DNA of 13,594 bases from an uncultured Neisseriaceae bacterium. Its GTDB lineage: Bacteria; Pseudomonadota; Gammaproteobacteria; Burkholderiales; UBA11063. The notes under the pieces are model-generated. The model was not told the origin of the DNA, searched no databases, and saw only the letters and a list, made by a program, of their open reading frames with translations. The translations under genes and the position numbers were made by a program. Shown here in pieces: positions 1 to 7,491 of the stretch. Every line of letters begins with the position of its first letter. Position 1 is the stretch's first letter. The stretch lies in contig CAITEL010000293.1 of assembly GCA_903891375.1 (NCBI GenBank), positions 1 through 13,594 on the forward strand, given 5' to 3'.

Positions 1-624
1 AGTTGTTTTTTTGTGTGTTGGCGTTAAAAATCTTAAATCAATCGGATTTGTTTGTTGTAATATATCATTCCAAAAATTTTTATTCTTCATTTTATTTTTT
101 GCTAACTGTCGCACTAATACAGAATTTTTAGCAATTAACTCTTGTTGTTGTGAACGTAGGTTTCCCCACGTATATTTTAGATTATTATAATATTCAGAAA
201 TTTGAGTAATCAACTCATTAAAAGCTAAACCATCAACAACTAAATGATGCATCACCACAATAAAACGATAATTTCCATCGGCTTCTACAAACACGGCAAA
301 TCGATACAATGGCTCTGTTTCAACATTAAATGGCTGAGCTACATAATCATACATTTGTTGCTGGGTTACAACATCGGTAAATATATCCAAATAACGAATT
401 GTACCATTCGGTACCCAATATGCCTCGCCATTGGTGTTTTCGATATGACTGTTTAGGATTAAATAATCACCTATAAACCGAGTTAAGCTATCCTTAAGTC
501 GGGGAATATCCAAGGTATTACTAATTGTTTGGTCAAACACGATATTATAATTACTTGCACTAGGATTTAATTGCCATTCTTGATAGAATATTTTGTGGTA
601 TGGAGATAATGGGATACGGTACAT
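1..624 (-). CDS. Nonribosomal peptide synthetase, N-terminal condensation domain (partial, runs off the left edge)
   Basis: Reading leftward from ATG at 624-622, 208 codons stay open to the window edge. The start MYRIPLSPYHKIFYQEW followed by LNPSASNYNI is the usual opening of a condensation (C) domain. The active-site motif HHxxxDG is present as HHLVVDG at residues 126-132; its second His (127) is the catalytic residue in the family. C domains join the aminoacyl or acyl group on an upstream carrier protein to the amino acid on the downstream one, in the cytoplasm. The chain starts directly with a C domain, so it probably accepts a substrate from a separate carrier protein or an acyl donor (starter type); this part cannot decide which. 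Adenylation and carrier domains would lie beyond the edge. There is no strong ribosome binding site. A palindromic repeat lies 57 bp upstream and may carry the promoter. A standalone C-domain acyltransferase is the alternative. Confidence 0.88.
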   Translation of the reverse strand, partial: MYRIPLSPYHKIFYQEWQLNPSASNYNIVFDQTISNTLDIPRLKDSLTRFIGDYLILNSHIENTNGEAYWVPNGTIRYLDIFTDVVTQQQMYDYVAQPFNVETEPLYRFAVFVEADGNYRFIVVMHHLVVDGLAFNELITQISEYYNNLKYTWGNLRSQQQELIAKNSVLVRQLAKNKMKNKNFWNDILQQTNPIDLRFLTPTHKKTT

Positions 625-678
625 TTTATTTTTAGATCTATGAAAACAGTTAGTAAGAATAAATGCGTAAATAAATAA

Positions 679-706
679 TGTATACTCATTCATATTCAAG
701 TTCCAA
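679..706 (-). promoter_or_regulatory. Possible promoter in the left end of repeat copy A, facing the NRPS gene
   Basis: On the minus strand TTGGAA (706-701) and TATACA (684-679) are separated by 16 bp, and the NRPS start follows about 55 bp further on. The -10 is only a partial match. The same arrangement with a better -10 occurs at the other copy, in front of mod. This is inferred from sequence only. Confidence 0.3.
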
Positions 707-786
707 GTTTGTTGCCAAGCTCCTTAGCTACTACTATAGGTGGCATCGCTTAGCGCCTCCTTGGATCTTGAATCTATTCAAGTATA
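681..786 (-). repeat. 106-bp palindromic repeat element, copy A
   Basis: This stretch matches 13492-13594 along its whole length with about a dozen differences and one single-base gap. Its ends are inverted (TATACT at 681-686, AGTATA at 781-786). Inside, ATTCAAGTTCCAAG near the left pairs with CTTGGATCTTGAAT near the right with one mismatch. Further in, GCCAAGC pairs with GCTTAGC with one mismatch. It looks like a small non-coding mobile or folding element (MITE or REP type). It lies between the unknown gene ending at 801 and the NRPS start at 624. Its family name is not known to me. Confidence 0.8.
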
Positions 787-800
787 TATAAAGATTAATT

Positions 801-2159
801 TTACATTCGGGATTTGTTGTGATGGATTTTAATACAACCACGCAATACTGGGCTATAAATTGGAGGTGCTCCAATTTGAAGTGCATTAAAGCGTGAGTCA
901 TGTTTAAAAAAACTATCAATATGGTAGATTCCATCAGTTTCATCAACTACATCATTATGATAATAACTAAATTTAAAACATCGTGACTGGTAACTAATAG
1001 CCGAGTTAGATACCCATGCATCACTAGTTAAGCTATTTTGATACATGTCAATGATATATTTAACATCTTTGATTGTGTTAATTATGCTCTTAGCTTTATT
1101 ACCATATGATTCTGGGGCTAACTGAGGTAGCGTTGGACAATTTGAAAAATAGTAACTATCACGTGGTTGATTAGGGTTTATTATTGTTGGCTCCATCAGA
1201 AGTGGAAAATAATCCGTCAATCCATAATGTTTAACATATGCAGATTGAATCAGTTTAATTGGTGCCATCTCGTTATCCATACTTGGACGAAAACACGGCG
1301 CATTACCCACCGCAATATTTAATAAATGTTTAGCCATATTTAATGTCATGGCATTAAAACGCAAATTACGTTTTTGGTCAATATAACTTAAAACGCTACT
1401 AACCTCTAACATCTCTGCCGATTTATGTTTAGTTAAGATTTTATGTAGTAAGTGGTTAGTAAACCTTGCCCATGCAGGGTCGGATAATTTCTCAATCCAA
1501 TCATTACCAAAAATTAAAATTTTTGTTTTCCAACCTGTTTTTTCACCATGCACAATATCTCTAAATATTGCACCGTGCTCCATAAATGATTTTGGGGCAT
1601 CTAGCGTTACTTTAAAACGTTTTTTTATATTTTGATGACAGAAGCTATCGCTAATTTTAGGTACCATAAAAATACTGCGTACCCCAGCAACAATGGTTGT
1701 AAGGTTATAGGCAGGTTGCATAAATGGAGTTAAATTATATACTCTATCCCGTGAGATATTATTCGGACATAATAAATCACCAGTGCGTAATATATCAAGT
1801 GGATAGGCATTGTTATTAACTGGTAGGTATGTTTCGCCAACACGTTCAACTAGTACGGCCAGCGGTGATTGCGTTATTGGATTATATCCTAGTTTTTTTT
1901 GTAATCTTGCTGGAATTAGTATATCATCACAGGGAATAGACTCCCGATATTTGGTATTAAAATGTAGTCGCCCATTTTTGACTATTGTAGCACCATATAC
2001 ATATGTAGCTAAATATAGAAAAAATGTCCTCGGAGGTGATAGTTCGTCGATTATCTCAACTAAAGTTGGGTCTGCCTTTTGTAATATAAGACGTGATTCT
2101 GCCCAACTAAGTTGACGAACATTTAAACGTATTCCCTCAATTGTTTCCATTTCGAGCAT
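801..2159 (-). CDS. Hypothetical protein, 452 aa, family not recognised
   Basis: An uninterrupted minus-strand frame runs from ATG at 2159 (or ATG at 2150, three codons later) to TAA at 801-803. GAGGG at 2177-2173 lies 13 bases before the first ATG and would suit the second ATG less well. I see no signal peptide, transmembrane segment, nucleotide-binding loop or cysteine cluster. The protein looks soluble, of mixed composition, with a basic and His-containing end (IKIHHNKSRM) and several aromatic-rich stretches in the last third (for example FPLLMEP and YYFSNCP). Its codon use is AT-rich like that of its neighbours. It lies directly upstream of the NRPS gene on the same strand, with a palindromic repeat between them. 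It could belong to the same biosynthetic cluster, but nothing in the protein shows this. It is probably a real gene, because the frame is long and open with a good upstream -10 box. Confidence 0.75.
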   Translation of the reverse strand: MLEMETIEGIRLNVRQLSWAESRLILQKADPTLVEIIDELSPPRTFFLYLATYVYGATIVKNGRLHFNTKYRESIPCDDILIPARLQKKLGYNPITQSPLAVLVERVGETYLPVNNNAYPLDILRTGDLLCPNNISRDRVYNLTPFMQPAYNLTTIVAGVRSIFMVPKISDSFCHQNIKKRFKVTLDAPKSFMEHGAIFRDIVHGEKTGWKTKILIFGNDWIEKLSDPAWARFTNHLLHKILTKHKSAEMLEVSSVLSYIDQKRNLRFNAMTLNMAKHLLNIAVGNAPCFRPSMDNEMAPIKLIQSAYVKHYGLTDYFPLLMEPTIINPNQPRDSYYFSNCPTLPQLAPESYGNKAKSIINTIKDVKYIIDMYQNSLTSDAWVSNSAISYQSRCFKFSYYHNDVVDETDGIYHIDSFFKHDSRFNALQIGAPPIYSPVLRGCIKIHHNKSRM

Positions 2160-2203
2160 AACTAAATTGAATCCCTCTAATTTATGTAATTAATATATAA
2201 CGT

Positions 2204-2209
2204 ATTATA
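2204..2209 (-). promoter_or_regulatory. -10 box for the 452-aa gene
   Basis: A consensus TATAAT lies on the minus strand at 2209-2204, directly preceded by TG, 45 bp before the start codon at 2159. I see no good -35 at 16-18 bp; the nearest AGGACA is 21 bp away. It is the best promoter candidate for this gene. Confidence 0.45.
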
Positions 2210-2451
2210 CATGATTTTTAATAGAATGGTTGTCCTTTTTAAGCGACTGATCAATATTTTGGGGGGTGACTGAGCCTAATCATAACTTAACTCACTTATA
2301 GTAATAATATTTATTAGTAGTGATGGCAAGGATTTGCAACTTAAACACTACAATTACCCTGTTAGTTATTTTCACCCAAAAAAATAACATGTAAAAACAA
2401 TAGATGAAAGATAAATTGAGATAGGTTAAAATACCGTCAGACAAATGAAAC

Positions 2452-2623
2452 AACATTTTGATGATAGATAACCTAAAATGTTACCTAAAGTGTTGTTGAA
2501 GTCACGCTATTACGTTTGCATTGTATTGCAATGCAAACGAATTGATTAGAGGTTGAAAACACATAGAAGCCTCTAATGTCACTGTTTCACCACACTATAT
2601 GTTTTCCCTCAACTATAGTGTGG
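2452..2623. repeat. Cluster of four consecutive stem-loops
   Basis: Four inverted repeats follow one another: AACATTTT (2452-2459) with AAAATGTT (2475-2482); CGTTTGCATTG (2513-2523) with CAATGCAAACG (2529-2539), a perfect 11-bp stem with a 5-base loop; ATTAGAGG (2545-2552) with CCTCTAAT (2570-2577); and CCACACTATA (2590-2599) with TATAGTGTGG (2614-2623). All four have perfect arms. None is followed by a T run, so they do not look like ordinary intrinsic terminators. They may be a structured RNA, nested palindromic repeats or regulatory sites; the sequence does not say which. Confidence 0.55.
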
Positions 2624-2719
2624 CTGAAGCAACTCACAAAATTATGATAAGCACCTAGACACATGTTATCAGGTATTTTATTTAAGGATATTTATGTCCT
2701 TTAAATTTAATAAGGGCAA

Positions 2720-2750
2720 TGTCTGGATCCCAGCCTACGCTGGGATGACA
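2720..2750. repeat. dRS3-like small palindromic repeat, intergenic copy
   Basis: Arms ATCCCAGC (2727-2734) and GCTGGGAT (2739-2746) enclose the four-base loop CTAC and are framed by TGTC (2720-2723) and GACA (2747-2750). A second copy lies inside mod at 11883-11910. The layout (TGGAT, an 8-bp stem, ATGACA) resembles the dRS3-type repeats known from Neisseria and other proteobacteria. The stem bases differ between the two copies but still pair. Confidence 0.7.
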
Positions 2751-2868
2751 AATGTCCAAAAATTTGTGTCTTGGTACTTAACTATACCCACTGCACCCCA
2801 AATTCATTGATGTTTGACTCAACAAGAAAATAACCTAAAACTAGTGCAACTCATTGCAATTAAATACT

Positions 2869-2895
2869 CCATAGTGTTTCAAACTATGGTATAAT
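2869..2895 (+). promoter_or_regulatory. Extended -10 promoter with overlapping palindrome, for the DUF29 gene
   Basis: TGGTATAAT at 2887-2895 is a perfect extended -10 (TGnTATAAT). No good -35 lies at the right spacing, as is usual for extended -10 promoters. Directly upstream, CCATAGT (2869-2875) and ACTATGG (2883-2889) form an inverted repeat with a 7-base spacer, overlapping the TG of the promoter. Its place suggests a repressor or activator site. The DUF29 start lies about 110 bp downstream, leaving a sizeable 5' leader. Confidence 0.5.
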
Positions 2896-3004
2896 ATCTA
2901 ATGCAACCTAAAAACTAAGTGATTGCGAATCGCATTATTCCGCACGAGAGTACATCGTGGGCAATTTTGATATTGAGAACTTAAAGTTAATTGAGGATTA
3001 TATT

Positions 3005-3445
3005 ATGCAAAATCATGCAACTTTATACGAAACAGATTTTTATGCTTGGACTCAAGAGCAAGAAAACTTACTTAAACAAAGGAATTGGAATAATCTTGAT
3101 TTGATTCATTTACAAGAGGAGTTACATTTAATGGGTGCAAGTGAAAAACGTGAATTAAGTAATCGATTATCTGTTTTATTAATGCACCTATTAAAATGGA
3201 AATATCAACCCACACATCGAGTTGTTAGCTGGGAACTAACCATTAAAGGTCAACGATTGGAAGTAAAAGACGTTTTAGATGATAATCCAAGTTTATCGGC
3301 AAGATTAGATGATTATCTTATCTCTGCCTATGCAAAAGCAATTTTAAAAGCCGCAAATGAAACCAAGTTGTCATATAAAGCTTTTCCTCAACTTTGCGAA
3401 TGGTCTATTGAACAAATTTTTGATGATAGTTTTTTTCCAAACTAA
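3005..3445 (+). CDS. DUF29 family protein
   Basis: A 146-aa protein with the DUF29 layout: YETDFYAW at residues 8-15, then a helical middle part (LQEELHLMGASEKRELSNRL) and a closing segment with CEWSIEQIF near the C-terminus. DUF29 proteins are short soluble proteins of unknown function, frequent in cyanobacteria and scattered in proteobacteria. I chose ATG at 3005 because GAGGA (2993-2997) sits 7 bases before it and because family members begin a few residues before the YETDFYAW segment. A GTG at 2957 in the same frame would add 16 residues but has a weaker ribosome site. It is the only plus-strand gene in the window and stands alone between a long gene-free region and the convergent rapZ. 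Its role cannot be deduced from context. Confidence 0.85.
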   Translation: MQNHATLYETDFYAWTQEQENLLKQRNWNNLDLIHLQEELHLMGASEKRELSNRLSVLLMHLLKWKYQPTHRVVSWELTIKGQRLEVKDVLDDNPSLSARLDDYLISAYAKAILKAANETKLSYKAFPQLCEWSIEQIFDDSFFPN

Positions 3446-3565
3446 TGTAAATAATTGCTCATCAGACGGTTATTTTTAATGTTTCGGCGATTTCAGGGAG
3501 TAATAATCTTCAAACACTTTGGGATTTATAAATCCATGCTCTATTCCCCTAGAATTAATTATATA
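3446..3565. other. Gap between convergent DUF29 and rapZ genes, with a short palindrome
   Basis: These 120 bp contain a perfect 14-bp palindrome, GGATTTATAAATCC (3522-3535), and no hairpin followed by a T run. I see no clear terminator for either gene. On the minus strand a short open stretch before the palindrome resembles coding sequence but matches nothing I can name. Confidence 0.4.
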
Positions 3566-4405
3566 TCACAGTTGGCGATGGCGTATTATAACTTTATATT
3601 TTAATTTATTTATTAATTTTGCTAATGCTTCAGCTATATAAACCGAACGATGTTTACCACCTGTGCATCCAATTGCAATAGTTACATAATTTCTATTATC
3701 AAGACCAAATTCACCAAGCCATTTTATTAAATACTTATAAATATCATTAATCATGTCTTGAACTTTTGCCTGAGCATCTAGATATTTAATAATAGGTTCT
3801 TCCATGCCATTAAACTCTCTAATATTCGGGTCGTAATGTGGATTAGGTAAACACCTTACATCAAATACAAAATCAGAATCAATTGGTAATCCATATTTGA
3901 AACCAAATGATTGGATAACTATATTTAACTGGGAGTAGTCAGCATTGACAAATTGTTTGATTATATTACGCAGACCATTGGCAGTTAATTCGCTGGTGTC
4001 AACCCTATGCGCAATATTACTAATATTGGATAAGATTTCTTGTTCTTCTTTGATACAATCAGAGATAGTTCTATTGCCATCTGATAATGGATGTTTTCTG
4101 CGAGTTTCTGAAAAACGCTTAATCAATACATCAACCCGAGCATCTAAATAAATCACCTTAGTGTCGATACCAAGTTTTAATAATTCGGTAACTACATTAG
4201 GTAATTGACGCAACATGGAATAGCTTCTTGTATCCACCCCAACTGCGATTTTTTTAACATCTGATGAAAGTAATCTGGTTTCTATTAATTGCATTAGCAT
4301 TGATGGGGGTAGGTTATCTACACAATAATAGCCGCTATCTTCCAATATCTTAAGTGCAGTAGACTTGCCAGCCCCAGCAAGACCACTTATCAAAATAAGT
4401 TGCAT
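3566..4405 (-). CDS. rapZ: RapZ (RNase adapter, P-loop NTPase family)
   Basis: The protein is 279 aa, normal for the family (about 280-290). An N-terminal P-loop GLAGAGKS lies at residues 8-15, followed by GYYCVDNLPP (25-34), GVDTR (56-60), a Walker B-like VIYLDAR (84-90) and FSETRRKHPL (98-107). The C-terminal half carries SFGFKYGLP (166-174), DVRCLPNPH (182-190) and the conserved GCTGGKHRSV (247-256). In E. coli RapZ binds the small RNA GlmZ and presents it to RNase E, which tunes glucosamine-6-phosphate synthase. Whether that RNA circuit exists here is unknown; in betaproteobacteria rapZ is usually linked to PTS genes such as hprK, as here. The ATG at 4405 comes one base after the hprK stop, so the two genes are surely cotranscribed and probably translationally coupled. 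It is the last gene of the block. Confidence 0.95.
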   Translation of the reverse strand: MQLILISGLAGAGKSTALKILEDSGYYCVDNLPPSMLMQLIETRLLSSDVKKIAVGVDTRSYSMLRQLPNVVTELLKLGIDTKVIYLDARVDVLIKRFSETRRKHPLSDGNRTISDCIKEEQEILSNISNIAHRVDTSELTANGLRNIIKQFVNADYSQLNIVIQSFGFKYGLPIDSDFVFDVRCLPNPHYDPNIREFNGMEEPIIKYLDAQAKVQDMINDIYKYLIKWLGEFGLDNRNYVTIAIGCTGGKHRSVYIAEALAKLINKLKYKVIIRHRQL

Positions 4406-4406
4406 G

Positions 4407-4949
4407 TCATCTATCCATATTGAGTAAATTTGAATGGTTATCTAAAAAATATTGGGTTGAATCATACCCATTTTTTAATTGTATATATGACTTTACCAAG
4501 ATTTCTACCAATAGACATAAATTGCGATTATTACCGATTGGTAACATTCGTTTTTCTATTGTTGTATTTAGGATGAGATGTTGTATTTGCGATTGCGTTA
4601 TAACATCTTTATTTAATAACTCGTTATCTTCTGATAGTTCAATCACTAAATCAAGTTTACTGCTTGACATTATATTAGATATATTACTGTATATTCGGCT
4701 GATATCTATAAACCCAATGCCACGGATATGAATAAATGGTTCTGCAAAATCTAATGCTGACATCCATAACGTTTCATCAGAGTCTTTTTCAATAACAACA
4801 AAGTCATCAACCACAAATTTATGTCCACGATCGATCAACCCTAAACCTAACTCACTTTTACCTATACCACTTTTACCAAGGATTAATACCCCTACCCCAA
4901 ATACATTAACCCCGAAACCATGGAGATTAGTTTTCTGCCCGTTGTCCAT
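4407..4949 (-). CDS. hprK: HPr kinase/phosphorylase, short form lacking the N-terminal domain
   Basis: The kinase core is complete: His-10 in LHG, Walker A GKSGIGKS at residues 25-32, the family signature RGHKFVVDD (42-50) and RGIGFIDIS (77-85). HprK phosphorylates the phosphocarrier HPr on Ser in the cytoplasm and also reverses this. I chose ATG at 4949 (180 aa) because GGAGG (4963-4959) precedes it by 9 bases; ATG at 4970 would add seven residues. Full-length enzymes of about 310 aa have a separate N-terminal domain of roughly 130 residues, which is absent here; such short forms are known in alphaproteobacteria. The start lies inside the end of rsfS, and the stop is one base before rapZ. 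No HPr or EIIA gene is visible in the window. Confidence 0.9.
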   Translation of the reverse strand: MDNGQKTNLHGFGVNVFGVGVLILGKSGIGKSELGLGLIDRGHKFVVDDFVVIEKDSDETLWMSALDFAEPFIHIRGIGFIDISRIYSNISNIMSSSKLDLVIELSEDNELLNKDVITQSQIQHLILNTTIEKRMLPIGNNRNLCLLVEILVKSYIQLKNGYDSTQYFLDNHSNLLNMDR

Positions 4950-5262
4950 TCCACAATGCCTCCAAGTCATAGTATTCTCTTACATGTGGCAACATTACAT
5001 GAACTACCACATCTCCAGAATCCACTAAGACCCATTCACCATTTGTATTACCTTCAGTACCTAGAATATTAATTCCATTTTCTTTAAAATCTATCAACAC
5101 ACTATTGGCTAATGCCGAAACTTGACGACTCGAAGTACCTGTACACAATATAATTGAACTAAATAAAGACGAAGTTTTATTTGTGTCTATTACAACAATA
5201 TTTACCCCCTTTATATTTTCCAACGCATTAACTGCTATTTGTGTAATTTGTTTATAATCCAC
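4927..5262 (-). CDS. rsfS: Ribosomal silencing factor RsfS (Iojap/RsfS family)
   Basis: The protein is 111 aa, the usual size for the family. Typical segments are IVVIDTNKTSSLFSSIILCTGTSSRQ near residues 22-47 (shown here only as landmark), GEWVLVDSGDVVVHVM in the second half and the closing REYYDLEALWNG. RsfS binds ribosomal protein uL14 on the 50S subunit and blocks subunit joining in slow growth or starvation. The start is GTG at 5262, with AAGGA about 6 bases upstream; an overlapping ATG at 5264 is out of frame. The 3' end overlaps the beginning of hprK, which points to coupled translation. In many bacteria rlmH follows rsfS; here hprK takes that place. Confidence 0.93.
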   Translation of the reverse strand: MDYKQITQIAVNALENIKGVNIVVIDTNKTSSLFSSIILCTGTSSRQVSALANSVLIDFKENGINILGTEGNTNGEWVLVDSGDVVVHVMLPHVREYYDLEALWNGQRAEN

Positions 5263-5304
5263 ATATTTTCCTTTTATAAAAAATGCCTGTTTTTGTATAT
5301 TCGT

Positions 5305-7467
5305 TTATTCCTCTTCATCACCCAAATCATCAAATCCGTATTCTTCATCCATACTTGAATCCTCAATATCTAATCCTTCTAGTTTGCTGAAACTATCAAG
5401 AAAACTCTTTAATTTTTCCGCACGGTTTGGTTGGCGAAGTTTTCGTATTGCTTTAGCTTCAATTTGTCTTATCCGTTCACGTGTAACGTCAAATTGACGC
5501 CCAACTTCTTCTAATGTATGATCAGTCAACGTGTCAATTCCAAAACGCATACATAATACTTTTGCCTCACGTGGTGACAACGTACCCAATACTTCACGGA
5601 TAGTTTTCTTTAAGCTATAATCAATACCGTGGTCTGCTGGTATGACACTAGATTTATCCTCAATAAAATCACCAAAACTTGTATCATCCTCATCACCAAT
5701 AGGTGCATCCATGGATATTGAGTCATGCGCAACTTGATAAATTTTCCGCACTTTCTCTTCACTGACTTCCATTCTAGCAGCCAGTTCTTTAGTTAATGGT
5801 TCTCCAGATTTTTCTTGTAGAAGCTTTCTGTGTTCTTTGCTCATTCGATTAATGGTTTCAATCATATGTACTGGTATACGAATAGTTCTACCCTGATCGG
5901 CAATAGCACGTGTAATAGCCTGCCTAATCCACCATGTAGCATAAGTTGAAAACTTATAACCTTTACGGTATTGGAATTTATCAATAGCCTTAATTAGACC
6001 AATATTACCCTCTTGGATTAAATCCAAAAAGTGTAACCCACGATTAGTATATTTTTTCGCTATGGAAATTACTAAACGCAGATTGGATTCAACCATCTCT
6101 GTTCTGGCTTTTTTCTGCTCACGTTCCGCTTTTTGTAGTTGTTTAAATAATCGCTTAATGGTTTCAATACTCATATGCGATTTTTTTTCAACCGCTACCA
6201 TTTTTTCTTGTTTTTCGATTATATCGTATTTTAATTTATCAAATAAGTCTGCATACTTTTTATTAGGCACATGCATACCAACCCACTTAATCTCATGACC
6301 TAGAAATTCTTTTCTAAATTTGTCTTCTGGAACTTTAATAATATCACAGGCTATATGAAAAACTTCATTTTCTAAGTCTTTTATCTCCTTATGATATTTT
6401 CTTAAAATTTCACACAAGATTTCAATTTGTTTATTCGTAAAGCGAATTTTCTCTAATTCTTTTGCCAATAAGCCTAGCACTGCCACATATTCTTTAGAAT
6501 TTGTAGTATGTTTTTCAATAACGATGTTTTGTTTTTCAACCAACTTATCAAAAGACACAAAAAAATCTGCAGCTCGACGTTTTAATTTCTCTAATTCTTC
6601 TCTTGAAATCTCTTCATCATCACTTAGACTACCACCAAAATCATCAGACTCTTCATCCAGAATCGCCCCCTCGACTAAAACTTCTTCACCAGTAAATTCA
6701 TCAATGAAGTTTTCAATTTTGAGCTTTCCCGTAATTGTTTCTTTATACGCCAAAGATATTGCATTAATTACCGTAGGGCATTCCGAAATAACCGCAATCA
6801 TTAAAGTAACACTGTTTTCTAATTTACGAGCAATCTCCGCTTCATCAGTTTTATCTAATAAATCATAAGTTCCAATCTCACGCATATACATCCTCACTGG
6901 ATCGGTAGTTCTACCAAATTCGTTAGTTGCTGCTGTACTCGTTAAGATCTTTTCCGCCTCTTCTACCGCATACTCATCATCATCAACGGTAGCTGATGAT
7001 GTACCAGTTAACAATAATTCTTCTCTACTTGGTTCATATTCGAAAACTTTAATCCCGAGCGTTTCAATCATCGTTATAATTTGGTCGATGATTTCAGGAT
7101 CAGTAATATGATCTGGCAAATTGTCATTTATTTCTGAGTTAGTAACATATCCACGCTCCTTACCCTTACCCAATAAATAACGTAGCTTTCTTTTTTGTTC
7201 TTCTAATTTACTTAGTTCATCCGCACTTAAATTATCTAACCCTGCACTAACCAAATGCATTAAATGATTAACATCTGGTGCAACTTCATCACGGCCAGAT
7301 TTCTTTGATTTTGATCTACGATTTTTACCTCGCTCTAGCTCCTCACCAGTGATGTCTTCATGACCATCAAAAGCAGTTCTATCATTATTTCGTGAATTCG
7401 CATTACTACTCATTTCATTTTTTTTTGCATCTACTAGCACAGTTTCTTTTTTAATAGTTTTAGCCAT
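5305..7467 (-). CDS. rpoD: RNA polymerase primary sigma factor RpoD (sigma-70)
   Basis: A 720-aa primary sigma factor, longer than E. coli RpoD (613 aa). Region 1.1 lies at about residues 88-150, region 1.2 at 188-218 ([13 protein letters not shown]), a long non-conserved region at about 220-450, region 2 at 455-535 with [28 protein letters not shown] and the -10 recognition helix [19 protein letters not shown] (504-522), region 3 at 545-620, and region 4.2 with [18 protein letters not shown] (661-678). It directs RNA polymerase to housekeeping promoters. Two features are unusual: a Lys/Arg/Ser-rich head of about 60 residues, and a 29-residue acidic tail after LKSFLD, where most homologues end. 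AAAGG precedes ATG at 7467 by 7 bases. The gene follows pgsA by 24 bp without a visible promoter between, so it is probably read from the uvrC side, although a promoter inside pgsA cannot be excluded. Confidence 0.98.
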   Translation of the reverse strand: MAKTIKKETVLVDAKKNEMSSNANSRNNDRTAFDGHEDITGEELERGKNRRSKSKKSGRDEVAPDVNHLMHLVSAGLDNLSADELSKLEEQKRKLRYLLGKGKERGYVTNSEINDNLPDHITDPEIIDQIITMIETLGIKVFEYEPSREELLLTGTSSATVDDDEYAVEEAEKILTSTAATNEFGRTTDPVRMYMREIGTYDLLDKTDEAEIARKLENSVTLMIAVISECPTVINAISLAYKETITGKLKIENFIDEFTGEEVLVEGAILDEESDDFGGSLSDDEEISREELEKLKRRAADFFVSFDKLVEKQNIVIEKHTTNSKEYVAVLGLLAKELEKIRFTNKQIEILCEILRKYHKEIKDLENEVFHIACDIIKVPEDKFRKEFLGHEIKWVGMHVPNKKYADLFDKLKYDIIEKQEKMVAVEKKSHMSIETIKRLFKQLQKAEREQKKARTEMVESNLRLVISIAKKYTNRGLHFLDLIQEGNIGLIKAIDKFQYRKGYKFSTYATWWIRQAITRAIADQGRTIRIPVHMIETINRMSKEHRKLLQEKSGEPLTKELAARMEVSEEKVRKIYQVAHDSISMDAPIGDEDDTSFGDFIEDKSSVIPADHGIDYSLKKTIREVLGTLSPREAKVLCMRFGIDTLTDHTLEEVGRQFDVTRERIRQIEAKAIRKLRQPNRAEKLKSFLDSFSKLEGLDIEDSSMDEEYGFDDLGDEEE

Positions 7468-7491
7468 ATAATACCTTTAATTCCTTAAGTT

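Larger units (their letters stand above)
2160..3004. other. Long gene-free region between divergent genes
   Basis: About 845 bp separates the starts of the minus-strand 452-aa gene and the plus-strand DUF29 gene. I find no open frame with recognisable coding content in it. It holds the -10 box at 2204-2209, a run of six G at about 2262-2267, four stem-loops between 2452 and 2623, a dRS3-like palindrome at 2720-2750 and an extended -10 promoter with an adjoining palindrome at 2869-2895. The length is unusual next to the few-base spacings in the rest of the window, so it may contain remnants of lost genes or a structured RNA. Confidence 0.6.

Noticed and set aside
734..946. Minus-strand frame of 70 codons reaching through repeat copy A
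   Set aside because: It overlaps the 3' end of the 452-aa gene in another frame and runs through a non-coding repeat; no support as a protein.
1810..2115. Plus-strand open frame of 101 codons
   Set aside because: It lies wholly inside the longer minus-strand 452-aa gene, has no ribosome site or domain, and shows the composition of a reverse-strand shadow.
2262..2267. Run of six G, a possible phase-variation tract
   Set aside because: It lies in a region without any open frame and is not placed in a promoter spacer, so nothing indicates that it switches a gene.
3480..3560. Minus-strand stretch reading RGIEHGFINPKVFEDYYSL, transposase-like at first sight
   Set aside because: Only about 25 codons long, lacking the catalytic residues of any transposase family, and preceded by stops; the resemblance is too weak to call.
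5263..5304. Possible terminator or promoter between rpoD and rsfS
   Set aside because: The 42-bp gap has only a weak A/T stem and no convincing -35/-10 pair.
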